Notes under the pieces: generated by a model | Database searches by the model: none | The model's input: the letters and a program-made list of their open reading frames with translations, nothing else | What the model was told of the DNA's origin: nothing | Translations under genes and position numbers: made by a program | Shown: positions 12,202-23,586 of the stretch, piece by piece | Layout of the letters: every line of letters starts with the position of its first letter | Numbering within the stretch: the first letter of the stretch is position 1 | Source: Ailanthus altissimus | Taxonomy: Eukaryota > Streptophyta > Magnoliopsida > Sapindales > Simaroubaceae | Length of the DNA stretch: 64,000 bases | Assembly (NCBI GenBank): GCA_946807835.1 | Contig: OX327696.1 | Location: 1,934,501 to 1,998,500 of the forward strand | Reading direction: 5' to 3'

Positions 12202-14728
12202 TTAATTTGTTGCCCTAGCCCCAATATAATTCAGAAACTTCGTTCTAATCTTCTTGAGTTTTGCTGCAGCTTCTATCATGTTTATCCTTTCCTCGGGTGA
12301 CTCCATGCAACAATCCAAAGCCAAATCCATGATGCTTAATATACAATCCATTATGGCAGCAAAATCTCTCTCTTCTCGAAGCAAATTGCCATCCACTACT
12401 TCAGTTAATCCATAAGGCAGTGACTCCTTCACCCAATGCTTTAAACTAACTTCTCCAGCAAACATTTCATCTGTGGGCTTCTTTCTTGTGAAAGTTTCCA
12501 TTAGTAAAACACCATAACTACAGACATCACTGCTTGTTGAAACAATTCCCCCCGATCCATACTCTACATTGTTTAGTCAATTCATCATAAAAATGGTCAT
12601 AAAAAAATGAATTATAATTCATTAAACGCTACATACACGAAAATTCCTAAGTGAAAAAAACCGTGCTTAATATGTCAACATCCAACATTCTATACAAAAG
12701 TTAAAACTATAAAAGTGGAAACAATACCTGGTGCCATATACCCGATGGTAGCCATTGTTATGGTTTGAGTCCAAGAATCTCCTTCATCTAAGAGTTAAGC
12801 AATGCCAAAATCACCCACATGTGCAACCATATTTCTATCCAAGAGAAATTGTTAGGCTTCAAATCACAACGAACCACAAGTGTTGAATGACCGTGATGGA
12901 GATACTCGAGAGCGAACGCCACATCTATCATTATATTCAACCTCTCCAGGATATCTAGAAAGTAATTGTGAGAGTACAACCATTTCTCAAGACTACCATT
13001 AGGCATGAACTCGAGTACCAAAGCTTTAAAATCAGTATTACTGCAGCTACTAAAGATTTCGATGAGATGGCGATGGCGAATATTGCGCAGTACTTCACAT
13101 TCAGAATCAAAACTCCTCAGTGATCTCTCTAGTTGCGAATTGAAAACCTTGACTGCAACATTAGTCCCATCTGAAAGTGTTCCTTTGTATACTGATCCGA
13201 AACAACCTATTCCAAGCAAGTTACTTTCGCTAAATCCATCTGTTGATGGTTGTAATTCTAGATATGAAATTCTTCTCAATGTTGCTAGAGGTAAGAGATC
13301 TGTATGAGTCTCAATATTTATACTCCTGTTTCGACATTTCATGAATGTGACAATTGCAATCACTATCAATAAAGCTGATATGGCGGGAGGTGAAATGGAC
13401 TTCAATAACTGTGTATTGACTTTCTTGGATCTTTTGAAGGAGTAATCCTTGCAAGGTTGGACTTGTAATCGCGGTGAACCACAAAGTGCATAATTCCGCA
13501 TAAATGATAGAGCTGAAAAGTTTTGTAAAGGCCCCCCAGTAGGAATTTCTCCTTCTAACTTGTTGAAAGACACATTTAAGTGTTTGAGATATGAGAGTGC
13601 CTCCAGTGACTTGGGAATTTCACCAGAGAGATCGTTGCTTGACATATCCAAGGACTCCAGACTTCTTAAACCTCCAAGTGAGTCTGGGATACGGCCTTGA
13701 AATGTATTACTCAACAAAGATAAAGTAACTAGATCTTTAAGATCGCCAATGCTGAATGGAATATCACCGGATAACTGATTCCTTGATAAATCAAAATTTG
13801 TCAAGATATTGAAATTTTGTATCTCTGAACTGAGAGAACCAGTTAAAGAATTTGATGACAAGTTTACTTGCAATATGTACTTAAGAGTCCATAAGGATGA
13901 CGGTATACCAGAAGTGAGTTTGTTGTAGCCTAAGTGGAGTTCTCTTAGAGATGTCAAACTTGCCAAGCACATAGGTATAGGTTCGGAGAGCTTATTACCA
14001 CTACTTTAATACGAACAAGTTCTTCAGGTGGCAAAGATCATCAGGAATGGATCCTTGTAAATTATTACCATGGATTTCTAAACCTTGTAGCTTTTGTAAT
14101 CTTCCCATCATTGCTGGAATAGTTCCATTCAAGTCATTGTTGAAGAGGCTTAAATGCATCAAGCCTTGCAAATTACCAATTTCTGTAGGAATGCTGCCTT
14201 TGAGTTTGCAATCGTATGCATAAAAATACTGGAGAGATGTAGAGATATTCCCAATTGAAGGTGGAAGGATGCCATATAATGGGTTAGATGATAAGACTAG
14301 AGATTTTAGTTCTCTGCAATTTGTCAAAGAAGAGAGAAAGTTCCACTCTGAAGTAGATGATTCAGCGGTCAAATTATTTTTCCCAAGGTTAAGCCAATCG
14401 AGGAGTCTCGAGTCGCCAAATGTATTTGGAATATGGCCAGAAAATGAGTTTGAAGACAATTCTAGGATAGTTAGCTTAAAAGCATTGGAGATGGAGTGAG
14501 GGATTCTTCCGCTAAGTTTATATTTTGCTACAATAAAATGCTCGAGGTTCGGTAGCCAATGGCCGATGCTTGATGGAAAATGGCCTGAGAGCTCATTCTC
14601 ATATAGATAAATGCCTATTATGGTTGAAATATTGAAGATTGTTGGTGGAATGAGACCAGTTAAACTATTGAAGCCAAGAAATAACTGTTCTAGATTCTGT
14701 AGATTGCCAATACCATGTGGTATTTCAC

Positions 14729-15484
14729 CTGCCAAAATGAGAACATCGATGCATAAAACTTCTAAGCTTTTCATAAAGTTTCCAAGGAGCTTTCAATGAA
14801 ATGAGTGTAAAATCCATAACTGTATGGCATGTACAAAATGAAGAAAAAAAACAATACATGATAACAGTGTACCATTAGGAGACATCTCAGAACCTAACAA
14901 TGCTTTGGTTTATGAGGCATTTAATGGTCAGAGAGTGCATACTTCATTTAATTTTAAATTTTTTATTTGTAGCCTAATGTTCCAGCGATCTGGTCTGTAA
15001 TCCTGAATGCCATATAATAAGGTCCTTGAGAAATCAGCCTCTTCATCTCCATATCTACAAGTGTTAACAAATATCGCACAAGAAATTGAATTCAAGAACA
15101 AAAGATCAAAGAAAGAAATTGAATATAGATTCCAGAACTGAGAACACAAAGCTTTATGTGATTCAACAACTTGTCTACATTTATTGTGGATCAAGAAGAA
15201 AATGGTTGATTACACACTGAAAAATCAGGCAGGAAAAGCTGCATCAGAACCAGCTTTGATAACCCAGAAAATGCCTAGATATGCAGTTAACTATTTTAAC
15301 CAACTTAGATAGAATTTATCAAACACTGCCACGTGTCATCATCGTCATAACAAAATCTAGATTTTTAATTTCCAATGTCCACCATAAGCATTGATATACG
15401 GTATACTCCTCCATTGAGTATTATAATGATATAATTTAGATTTACTATTAAGAAAAGCAAACTATATTAATCAGATGCATTAAT
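14729..15484 (-). other. Left part of RLK-1 intron 2
   Basis: Intron sequence left of copia A. It resembles 54703-55775 of unit 2 in patches, for example the segment ending ATTAATCAGATG. No gene seen; a frame of 88 codons at 14928-15194 is intronic. Confidence 0.7.
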
Positions 15485-15895
15485 TGTTGGAAATGAAACA
15501 CTTACATAAACAACTTTTATTTAAATTCAAACAAATATTATATCTCACTCAAAAATAAGATATTACAACTCACTCTTTATTAGAGTTTGCTTCTTCACTT
15601 ACTTAGAAGCTCTTAATTTTTCTTGATGCTTAAACTAAAATGGGGAGGGGTATTTATACTACTTAAGAACAATCCTACACCATACAAATAAACTAATCCA
15701 AAATTACAATAACCATACACCTCATTCTTCTTCATTCTTCTCCATCCTTCCAAATTATTCACATGCTTAATTACCACACCCTAGAAGATTCTAAGTAGAA
15801 GGTTAGTAGTTTTGGACCTTGATTATGAACTTGGACTCCAATTTGATTGATTTTGGGTTTAGGCTCCCATAATGGATCAAGTTTATGATCCAACA
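15485..15895 (-). repeat. Copia A 3' LTR (411 bp)
   Basis: Runs from TGTTGGAAAT to GATCCAACA. It is 52 bp longer than the other LTR owing to one indel after about 20 bases; the rest aligns closely to 19618-19976. Confidence 0.95.
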
Positions 15896-18681
15896 CCCCC
15901 CCTTAAACTTGATCTTGTGACCCCTAGTAAGTTCCTTAATCTTATGAAGTCTTCGCTTGTTAGTGGTTTGGTAAAAATATCGACAACTTGATCTTGTGAC
16001 TTCACATATTCAACTTGCACATCCTTTCTTGCAACACACTCCCTTATATAGTGGTAGCGAATATTGATGTGTTTGCTTCGATCATGAAATACCGGATTCT
16101 TGGCTAAGGCAGTGGCTGACTTGTTGTCGACACAAACCTTGGTAGGCTCTTCCTGTATCAAGCCTATCTCCTTCAATAGGTTTCTAAGCCAAATTGCATG
16201 ACAAACGCATGAGGTAGCAGCAACATATTCCGCTTCACAAGTGGACAATGTGACAATCGGTTGTTTCTTTGACATCCATGTGAAAGCAGTATCTCCCATG
16301 AAAAATACGAATCCAGTAGTGCTCCTTCGATTATCTATGTCTCCACCCCAATCACTATCGCTATATCCAACAAGCTTGTAATCATTAGAAACTGAATAGA
16401 ACAAGCTAAAGTCAATTGTACCTTTCAGATAGCGAAGAATTCTCTTTGCGGCTTTAAAATGGGTGGTTGTTGGAGATTCCATGTAGCGACTGACCAATCC
16501 AACTGCGTGAAGAATATCGGGCCTCGTGCAAGTTAGATAGCGTAGACTTCCTACCAAACTTTTAAAGAATGTTGGATCTACACTTTCGCCTTCTTCATGT
16601 TTGGACATCTTGATTCCATATTCCGTCGATATGCTTATCGGCTTACAATTCTCCATCTTGAACTTCTTCAAGATCTCCTTTGCATAGCTTTCTTGTGAAA
16701 TGAAAATTCCATCCTTTTGTTGCTTAACTTCAATGCCAAGGTAGTACGCCATGAGCCCCATGTCTGTCATCTCGAATTCTTTCGTCATCACTTCCTTGAA
16801 TTCATTGAACATGCTTGGGTTGCTTCCAATGAAGATCAAATCGTCCACGTAGAGGCACACGATCAAAATATCTTCATCTTTGATCTTGATATATAGAGCG
16901 TGCTCGTAGGGACATTTGTTGAAGCCATTCTCTTGGAAGTACTTGTCGATTCGGCTATTCCATGCCCTTGGTGCTTGTTTTAGCCCGTAAAGAGCCTTCT
17001 TTAACTTCAACACCTTGTCTTCGTGGCCTTTGACTTCGTAGCCTGATGGTTGCTGAATGTAGACTTCCTCTTCAAGAACTCCATTTAGGAAGGCAGACTT
17101 TACAGCCATTTGTTGTATCTTCCACTTGTTTTGAGTTGCCAAAGAAATGATTAGTCTAATAGTCTCCAATCGAGCAACAGGAGCAAATACCTCATCATAG
17201 TCAATTCTAGCCTTTTGACTATAGCCTTTAGCAACTAGCCTCGCCTTGTGCCTTTCAATCTCTCCTTTGACGTTTTGCTTTATTTTGTACACCCATTTGA
17301 CACCTATCGCCTTATATCCTTTGGGAAGTGAGGTGAGTTCCCATGTGTCATTCTTCTCGATGGCCTTGATTTCTTCGTCCATCGCATCTCTCCACTTCTT
17401 CTCTCGTACTGCTTCTTGAAAGCTCACTGGTTCACAATCGACAAACAGACAAAATAATGTAAGATTATCTTATCGTTCAGTTACCTCATAGAGATCTCTA
17501 AGGCTTCTTATACGTTGCACAACTCTTTCACTTTGATTCCCACTTGACGATGACGAAGGTGATGAGTCTCCTTGAGTGGTTGATGTTGGTGAAGTGGGTG
17601 GAGTTTCAAGTTCTTGTTGAGGTCCTAGTTGCTCCCTCGTTGTCTGCTCATCTTCTTCAAACCGAGGAAAGAAATTGAAGTCACCTGCATGAGAGTTAAA
17701 ATCCCATTCTTCTTCTTCGTTGAAGACCACATCTCGACTAATCACAATCTTCTTATTGTCTGGATTGTACAGCTTGTAGTCCTTCAAATTAGCATCATAG
17801 CCGATGAAGATAAAACTCTCACTTTTATCATCAAGCTTCGTTCTTCTCTCGTCCGGTACATGAACATGGGCTATACTTCCAAAGATTCTCAGGTGGGAAA
17901 TGCCAGGCTTTCTTCCACTCCATGCCTCTTGCGGTGTCTTTCCCCATACACTTCTTGTTGGAGATCGGTTTAACAAGTAGACTGCACACGCTACTGCTTC
18001 CGCCCAAAATTCCTTGGGTAGTTTCTTGATTTTGAGCATGATTCGTGCCATGTCGAGGATTATTCTGTTCTTTCTTTCTGCCACGTCATTTTGTTGGGAG
18101 GATCTAGGAACTGTCATTGGTCGACGAATTCCATTTGCTTCACAGAACTCTTGAAACTCCCTGGAAGTAAATTCTCCACCTCGGTCGGATCTCATGGCTT
18201 TGATCTTTCTACCACTTTCTCTCTCCACTGCTACTTTGAACTTCTTGAAGACTTCAAAAACTTCTGACTTCTGTTTCAAGAAATATACCGAGGTTTTTCT
18301 TGAAAAATCATCAATGAAGAGAAGAAAATAGTTATTGTTACCAAGAGAGCTTGGCTTGATCGGTCCACACACATCAGTATGGATGAGCTCGAGTGGTTTC
18401 TTGGCTCTTGTCTTTGACTCATTTAGAAAGCTTTTCCTGAATTGTTTTCCGACTAGACACCCTTCACAAAGCTGGTCAGGATGGTTGATGCGAGGTAGTC
18501 CCTTCTCCATCTCCTTCTTAGATAACAGCTCTAGACCTCTAAAATTGAGATGCCCAAATCGAAGATGCCAAAGCCATGATGCATCTTTGTAGCAAGCTTT
18601 CAGGCACTTTGCAACATCGTTTTGTATGTTGATCAAGAACATTCTATTCTTTGACATCAGCACTTTAGTAATGAATATCAT
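15883..18681 (-). pseudogene. Copia A pol: integrase, reverse transcriptase, RNase H
   Basis: The integrase zinc motif is visible (WHLRFGHLNFRG, then CEGCLVGKQFRKSF). The core has ELIHTDVCGPI, DDFSRK and RSDRGGEF. A TAA at 17470-17472 breaks an otherwise continuous frame between integrase and RT. RT carries ARLVAKGYSQKARIDYDEVF, and its active-site CLYVDDLIFIG is intact. The motif A residue is changed: QQMAVKSAFLNG has Ala where copia RTs have the metal-binding Asp. RNase H is well kept (YSDSDWGGD, TLSTCEAEYVAA, VDNKSA, RSKHINIRYHYI). At the start, about 50 bases missing relative to copia B shift the frame near 18665-18681. Confidence 0.93.
15896..15910 (-). other. Copia A polypurine tract
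   Basis: Minus strand reads AAGTTTAAGGGGGGG immediately before the 3' LTR: the plus-strand primer position. Confidence 0.85.
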
Positions 18682-19602
18682 AACATTTCTCTAACAGTTG
18701 TCCTAAACTCAAGATGTTACTTTTCATATTGGGCACATAGTAGACATTGGAAATAAACTGATGTCTCTCATCTTTCAAACAGATAAGGATGTTACCTCTC
18801 CCTTTCACTGCTACTGTGGAATCATCTCCAAACGAAACATTTTCGCTTACTGACTCGTCTAGCTCTACGAACATGTCTTTCCTTCCACACATGTGATTGC
18901 TTGCACCACTGTCAAGATACCAGAAATTTGCTTGGCCACCATCAGTTTCCTTTCGTGCTAGAAGAAGAGTTTCTTTGCCATCTGTCTTCTCCTCTATATA
19001 GTTGGCCTTCTCCTCAATTTTGTTGTTGGGAGCTCTACATTCTGAAGCATAATGCCCAAACTTCTGACAATTATAACATCGAACTTGAGATTTTTCATAC
19101 CTTGAGTTCGGATTGATTCTTCCACTGCCTCGTGTTGAGCTTTCTCCTTTCTCATAGTTGTTGGAATTGTTGTTGTTGTAATTCTAGCCTCGTCCACGAC
19201 CGCGACTTCCACCTCGTCCATGGCCTCTACCTCTGTCTCGACCACGTTGGTTTCTATCATTGCGTTGGCTTTCATGCATATCCTTGAGTTGCAGCTTGAG
19301 GAGTTGCTCAGTAAACCCATGCTTCTCTTCGTATGCTTGCAATGATCCTTGGAGTTGCTCGATCGTCATTTCTTCCAAATCTTTAGTTTCTTCAATCGTC
19401 ACGACGATGTGCTCAAATTTGGGATCCAACGAACGGAGTATCTTCTTTATTATCCTCACATCTTCTAACTTTTCACCATTTCTTTTTAATTGATTAGAAA
19501 CAGCTACTACTCTTGAGAAATAATCCGAAATAGACTCAGATACTTTTATGTGTAAGGATTCGAATTCACCTCTTAATGTTTGGAGACAGACCTTCTTCAC
19601 TT
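18665..19602 (-). pseudogene. Copia A gag and protease, N-terminally deleted
   Basis: The reading begins with [15 protein letters not shown] directly beside the primer-binding site. Copia B has about 85 further residues before this segment. The zinc knuckle (CX2CX4HX4C, CYNCQKFGHYASEC) lies at 19078-19037. A TAG at 19184-19186 interrupts the basic glycine/arginine-rich stretch just before it, in frame. Protease signature WYLDSGASNHMCGRK follows near 18900-18940. The frame then runs to SNILSLGQLLEKCYDIHY and stops at 18665. Confidence 0.9.
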
Positions 19603-19614
19603 GCTCTGATACCA
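19603..19614 (-). other. Copia A primer-binding site
   Basis: On the minus strand it reads TGGTATCAGAGC, complementary to the 3' end of initiator methionine tRNA, the usual primer of plant copia elements. It lies three bases inside the 5' LTR. Confidence 0.92.
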
Positions 19615-19617
19615 CTT

Positions 19618-19976
19618 TGTTGGAAATGAAACACTCACACATACTACAACTCACTTTTTATTAGAGTTTGCTTCTTCACTCACTTAAAAGCTCTTAATTT
19701 TTCTTGATGCTTAAACTAAAATGGGGAGGGGTATTTATACTACTTAAGAACAATCCTACACCACACAAATAAACTAATCTAAAATTACAATAACCATACA
19801 CCTCATTCTTCTTCATTCTTCTCCATCCTTCCAAATTATTCACATGCTTAATTACCACACCCTAAAAAATTCTAGGTAGAAGATTAGTAGTTTTGGACCT
19901 TGATTATGAACTTAGACTCCAATTTAATTGATTTTGAATTTAAGCTCCCATAATAAATAAAATTTATGATCCAACA
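19618..19976 (-). repeat. Copia A 5' LTR (359 bp)
   Basis: TGTTGGAAAT to GATCCAACA. Compared with 15485-15895 it has a cluster of G-to-A differences on the plus strand, mostly in the last 130 bases. Confidence 0.95.
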
Positions 19977-20555
19977 TTAATAAAAATGTCAAAACTCCAG
20001 CAAAATTAAAATCACAGCATTATCATCTTTCATTTTTTGATTGATATAGACATGTCATACACACATGAATAACATACACACAATGATAATATCGTTGTAA
20101 AATGAATTTTAAATTGCAAGCTTATAGATTGGGACATACCTATCAAGAAATTTTCGTACATATCGAAAGTCTTGAGTGAAGTGCAGTTCTTGATATTCTT
20201 TGGAATAGATCCACTGATATTATTACCAGACAGACTAAACACTTCAATTATGGAAAGGCTGCGACACAAATTCACTGGAATAGTGCCGATTAGGCTATTG
20301 TTTGAAAGAGCCATCAATTTCAAAGAAGAAATATTATAAATAGTGGATGGAATGGGACCTGTAAATTCAAAATGCAATCCCTCAAGTCTTTATCAAACTT
20401 ACAAGAATGCTTTATATGGAATTGTCAATACTAATAAGATGCCTTAATATTTTGTTTCTTAGCAGATGTTATTGCATCTCATAGTTAAATCTAGCAAACA
20501 TATTAATATACAAACAAGCACCCGTTTGTACAATATATGTGTATGTATGAAGGAG

Positions 20556-21481
20556 TAGTTTTATGGGTGCTCTAATGTAAGGTTTAAAAATCGGTGCTAA
20601 CCCTTTTTTGAAATAGCCTTAAATACTTTTGTTGTTAACAAAATTCTTAAAACAAAATGAAACTTAAAAATGTCTAATATGCCCTTCATTATTGGATGGA
20701 AAATTTAATTAACAAAATGTCAATTTCACATTAATTTTTAAGTATAAAATATTAATTTTTATATATAATAATATTAAAAATTTGTCACCTAACACAAAAG
20801 AAGAAAAAATTTAAAGAAAAGATAAAAATCAAAATTATCTTTTAATTTGATTTTTCAAATCTTCTAAAACTTTTACAAACAAAATTTTTTAATCACAAAT
20901 CAAGAGTTTGTGAATTTGTTTTTACTATTAATCTACAAAAATTAAGAATTTTGTTCTTTTTTTTTTTGTGGGGGTGGGGTTAAATTATCATTCCACCAAC
21001 TGGCATTACATAAAATGGCACCAAATTTGTTATAAGTAAAATCATCCGAATTTTCAATATAATTCTCGGGCCAATAATTTGTAAATTCTTGTGATTAAAA
21101 AATTATGTTAATAATTTTTGAATGTAAGTTTTTTTTTTCTTTTTTTTAGAAAGTTTCAAGAATATTGAAAATAAAATGAAAAGATAGATTTCATTTTCTC
21201 TCTTTTTTTCTTTCATTTTTCTTGTTTTTTGTTATGTAACAAATTTTTATTAGTATTATATATGAAAATATTAATATTTTATTCTTAAAAATTAGTATCG
21301 AATTGACATTTTGTCAATTGGGTTTCTCTCTACAATAAATAAAGAGCATTTTAGACATTTCTTGGATTTTTATTTGTTTTAACATCATTTTGTTAATGGC
21401 AGGAGCTTTGGAGGTTATTTTCAAAGCAAGGGTTAGTGACTTTAAGCCTTATGTAAGGGGCACCAATAAAAATAACCCTAT
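20556..21481. mobile_element. Long-TIR (foldback/MITE-like) element in RLK-1 intron 1
   Basis: The left end (TAGTTTTATGGGTGCTC, then TAATGTAAGG) and the reverse complement of the right end (TAGGGTTATTTTTATTGGTG, then ACATAAGGCTTAAAG) match, and pairing continues far inward: AACAAAATGTCAATT occurs in both arms roughly 160 bases from each end. There is no coding sequence. An orthologous copy sits at the same place in RLK-2 intron 1 (56349-57286). A clear target-site duplication was not found. Confidence 0.75.
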
Positions 21482-22500
21482 AAAAAATGTAGTATAAAAA
21501 ATCTAATTTGAAAACTTTCCACTGAAAAACATTTCTCATCTTCATTTTTGACTTTCTATATCACAAATTAAAGGTGCGTTGGTGGAATAGAATCCAACAG
21601 AAAAAAGAACATAATCAATTGGCTACCATTTGAAGAGGTAATTAATACTAAAGATATATTTGTGATAAAAAAATGCAACAAATCAATTAAAAAATTAAAA
21701 AAAGTTAGAAACGTTAATGGACTTCTATGCACAGCGGTACATAATGTGATATTTGTTTATTATCATGTAAATGTATGAGATGCAAATATATTCAAAGTAG
21801 AGTCATACCTTCGAGGTTGTTGTCATCAAGAAATAAATACATAAGCTTACTCAATTTCCAATATTTTCGGGTATGCTTCCTGTGAACTTATTGTATGACA
21901 AAGACAAATTTTTAAGCTCGCTGCAGTCGCCGAAACTTGTTGGAAGCTGGCCAGGAAATTCATTCCGGGATATAGAAAGTAATTCAAGTTTTGGAAGGCG
22001 ATTACATAAATCATCTGGCAGACTGCCAGATAGGCGATTCGACATAAATTCAATAATTTGCAACGAGGAAATATTGAAGATGGCAGATGGTACAGATCCT
22101 GAAAGCTGGTTGTCTGCCATAGCTAATATTTTCAAGTTTGGAAGTTTCCCCATCTCAAATGGCAGGACACCAGATAGGCTATTGGAACTTAAATAAATAA
22201 TTTGCAATGAGGAAATGTTACTCATGGCTGAAGGTATAGAGCCAGAAAGCTCGTTGTATCCTATCAAGAGTATCTTCAAATTTGAAAGCTTCCCAATCTG
22301 CGATGGAATATTACCTTCAATATTATTGTAGCTTAACTGCAAGGTTTCCAGTTTCGATGAGTTGAAAAGAGATTGCGAGATCTTTCCTGTGAACCTTTTT
22401 TTTTGTGAGTAAAAAATTTATATAAATGCTAAATTCAACAGGTATTACAGAGTAAAAATTTTAAGAGAAGACAATACAACCCATAGACAGTTAAACACAT

Positions 22501-23216
22501 TTACCACTCAGTTGCAATGTGGTCAATCCCTTGGCCATTTACAGCACTTATACATCTAATCCAAATAACATCTTTAATCTTTTGGTAGACTTTGCTTGTA
22601 GAAGGAGTTTTCTGTTGGAAGACCTTCAAGTTCCGTTCTCTCCAAATAAAGTAGATTGTAGCGCAGAACGATACTCTTCTGATCTTATTGAGGGTAGATT
22701 TGCCTTTAGATTTCCTGTAAATGAAGAAGATTACTCGTTGCCATCTGTTCGGGCACTGATTGAGTTGACACGCCCTTAGTACTTTATTCCAAATTTTACT
22801 ATTAAAGTTGCATTGAAAGAATAAGTGTGTGATAGTTTCCTTGTCATTACCACAAAGGGGGCAATCATCTAATAGGATAACCCCCCATTTTTTAAGTCTC
22901 TCTCTGGTAGATAATCTATTCTTCAAAGCTAACCAAGTAATGAAGCTGTGTCTAGGTATATGTTGCGTTCCCCATATCATTTTACACCATCCCACCTTAG
23001 CTTCATTATTCTTAAGCCATCTCCAAGTACTCGCAATAGAAAATTTTGCATTGGAACTTGCGGTGAATGAAATTCTATCTTCTCTTTCAGAAATTGAAAT
23101 ATTTTTACGGAGGTAGTCCTATACCTGAGAAGTGTACTCGTCCAAAGGGTCAGGAAGGTTCCAATGACCATACTGCCATAGTTCATTAACCTTTGCATCC
23201 TAGGGAATATCCGCAT
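22501..23216 (-). pseudogene. LINE C-terminal zinc-binding (zf-RVT) region
   Basis: Two overlapping minus frames cover WGTQHIPRHSFITWLALKNR and the cysteine/histidine segment CPLCGNDKETITHLFFQCNF, followed by IWNKVLRACQ. This is the zinc-binding domain that follows RT in plant LINEs. A frameshift near 22990 and stops upstream (to about 23590) break it from the RT. Confidence 0.9.
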
Positions 23217-23586
23217 CGGAGATTTCTATGTGGGGGAATTTGTTAGCTATTGATTCTCCACCCAGCCATGGATCCCACCAAAATTGGAAGGACTTGCCGT
23301 TGCCCAATTCATAGAAGAACAATTGTTTCATCTGACTTCTCAATCCCAGAATCTTCCTCCAAGTCCAGCTACCATCCATTGGCTTTGTGATACCCTAAAA
23401 ACTTAGTCTCCGCAATTTGTTATCAATTACCCATTTTGCCCACAATGAGGCTTTCACAGCAACCAGCTCCCAGATGTGTTTAATGGCAGCCGCAGAATTC
23501 CACAAACTTATAGATTTAATGCCAAGACCTCCTTCTTTTTTACCTTTGCATACCTCATTCCAGCCCACTAAACCTCTCTTCCCCTA

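Larger units (their letters stand above)
15485..19976 (-). mobile_element. Copia A: full-length Ty1/copia insertion in RLK-1 intron 2
   Basis: Two LTRs with TG...CA ends bound a gag-pol region, and the 5-bp target-site duplication TTAAT flanks it exactly (15480-15484 and 19977-19981). Unit 2 keeps the empty site near 55772-55800 (AGATGTATTAAAAAAATTG). The 5' LTR is on the right because the element is on the minus strand. Primer-binding site and polypurine tract are present. Gag lacks its first part, and pol is broken by two stops, a frameshifting deletion and loss of an RT catalytic Asp. Confidence 0.97.

Noticed and set aside
17629..17973. 114-codon plus-strand frame
   Set aside because: Antisense shadow of copia A integrase.
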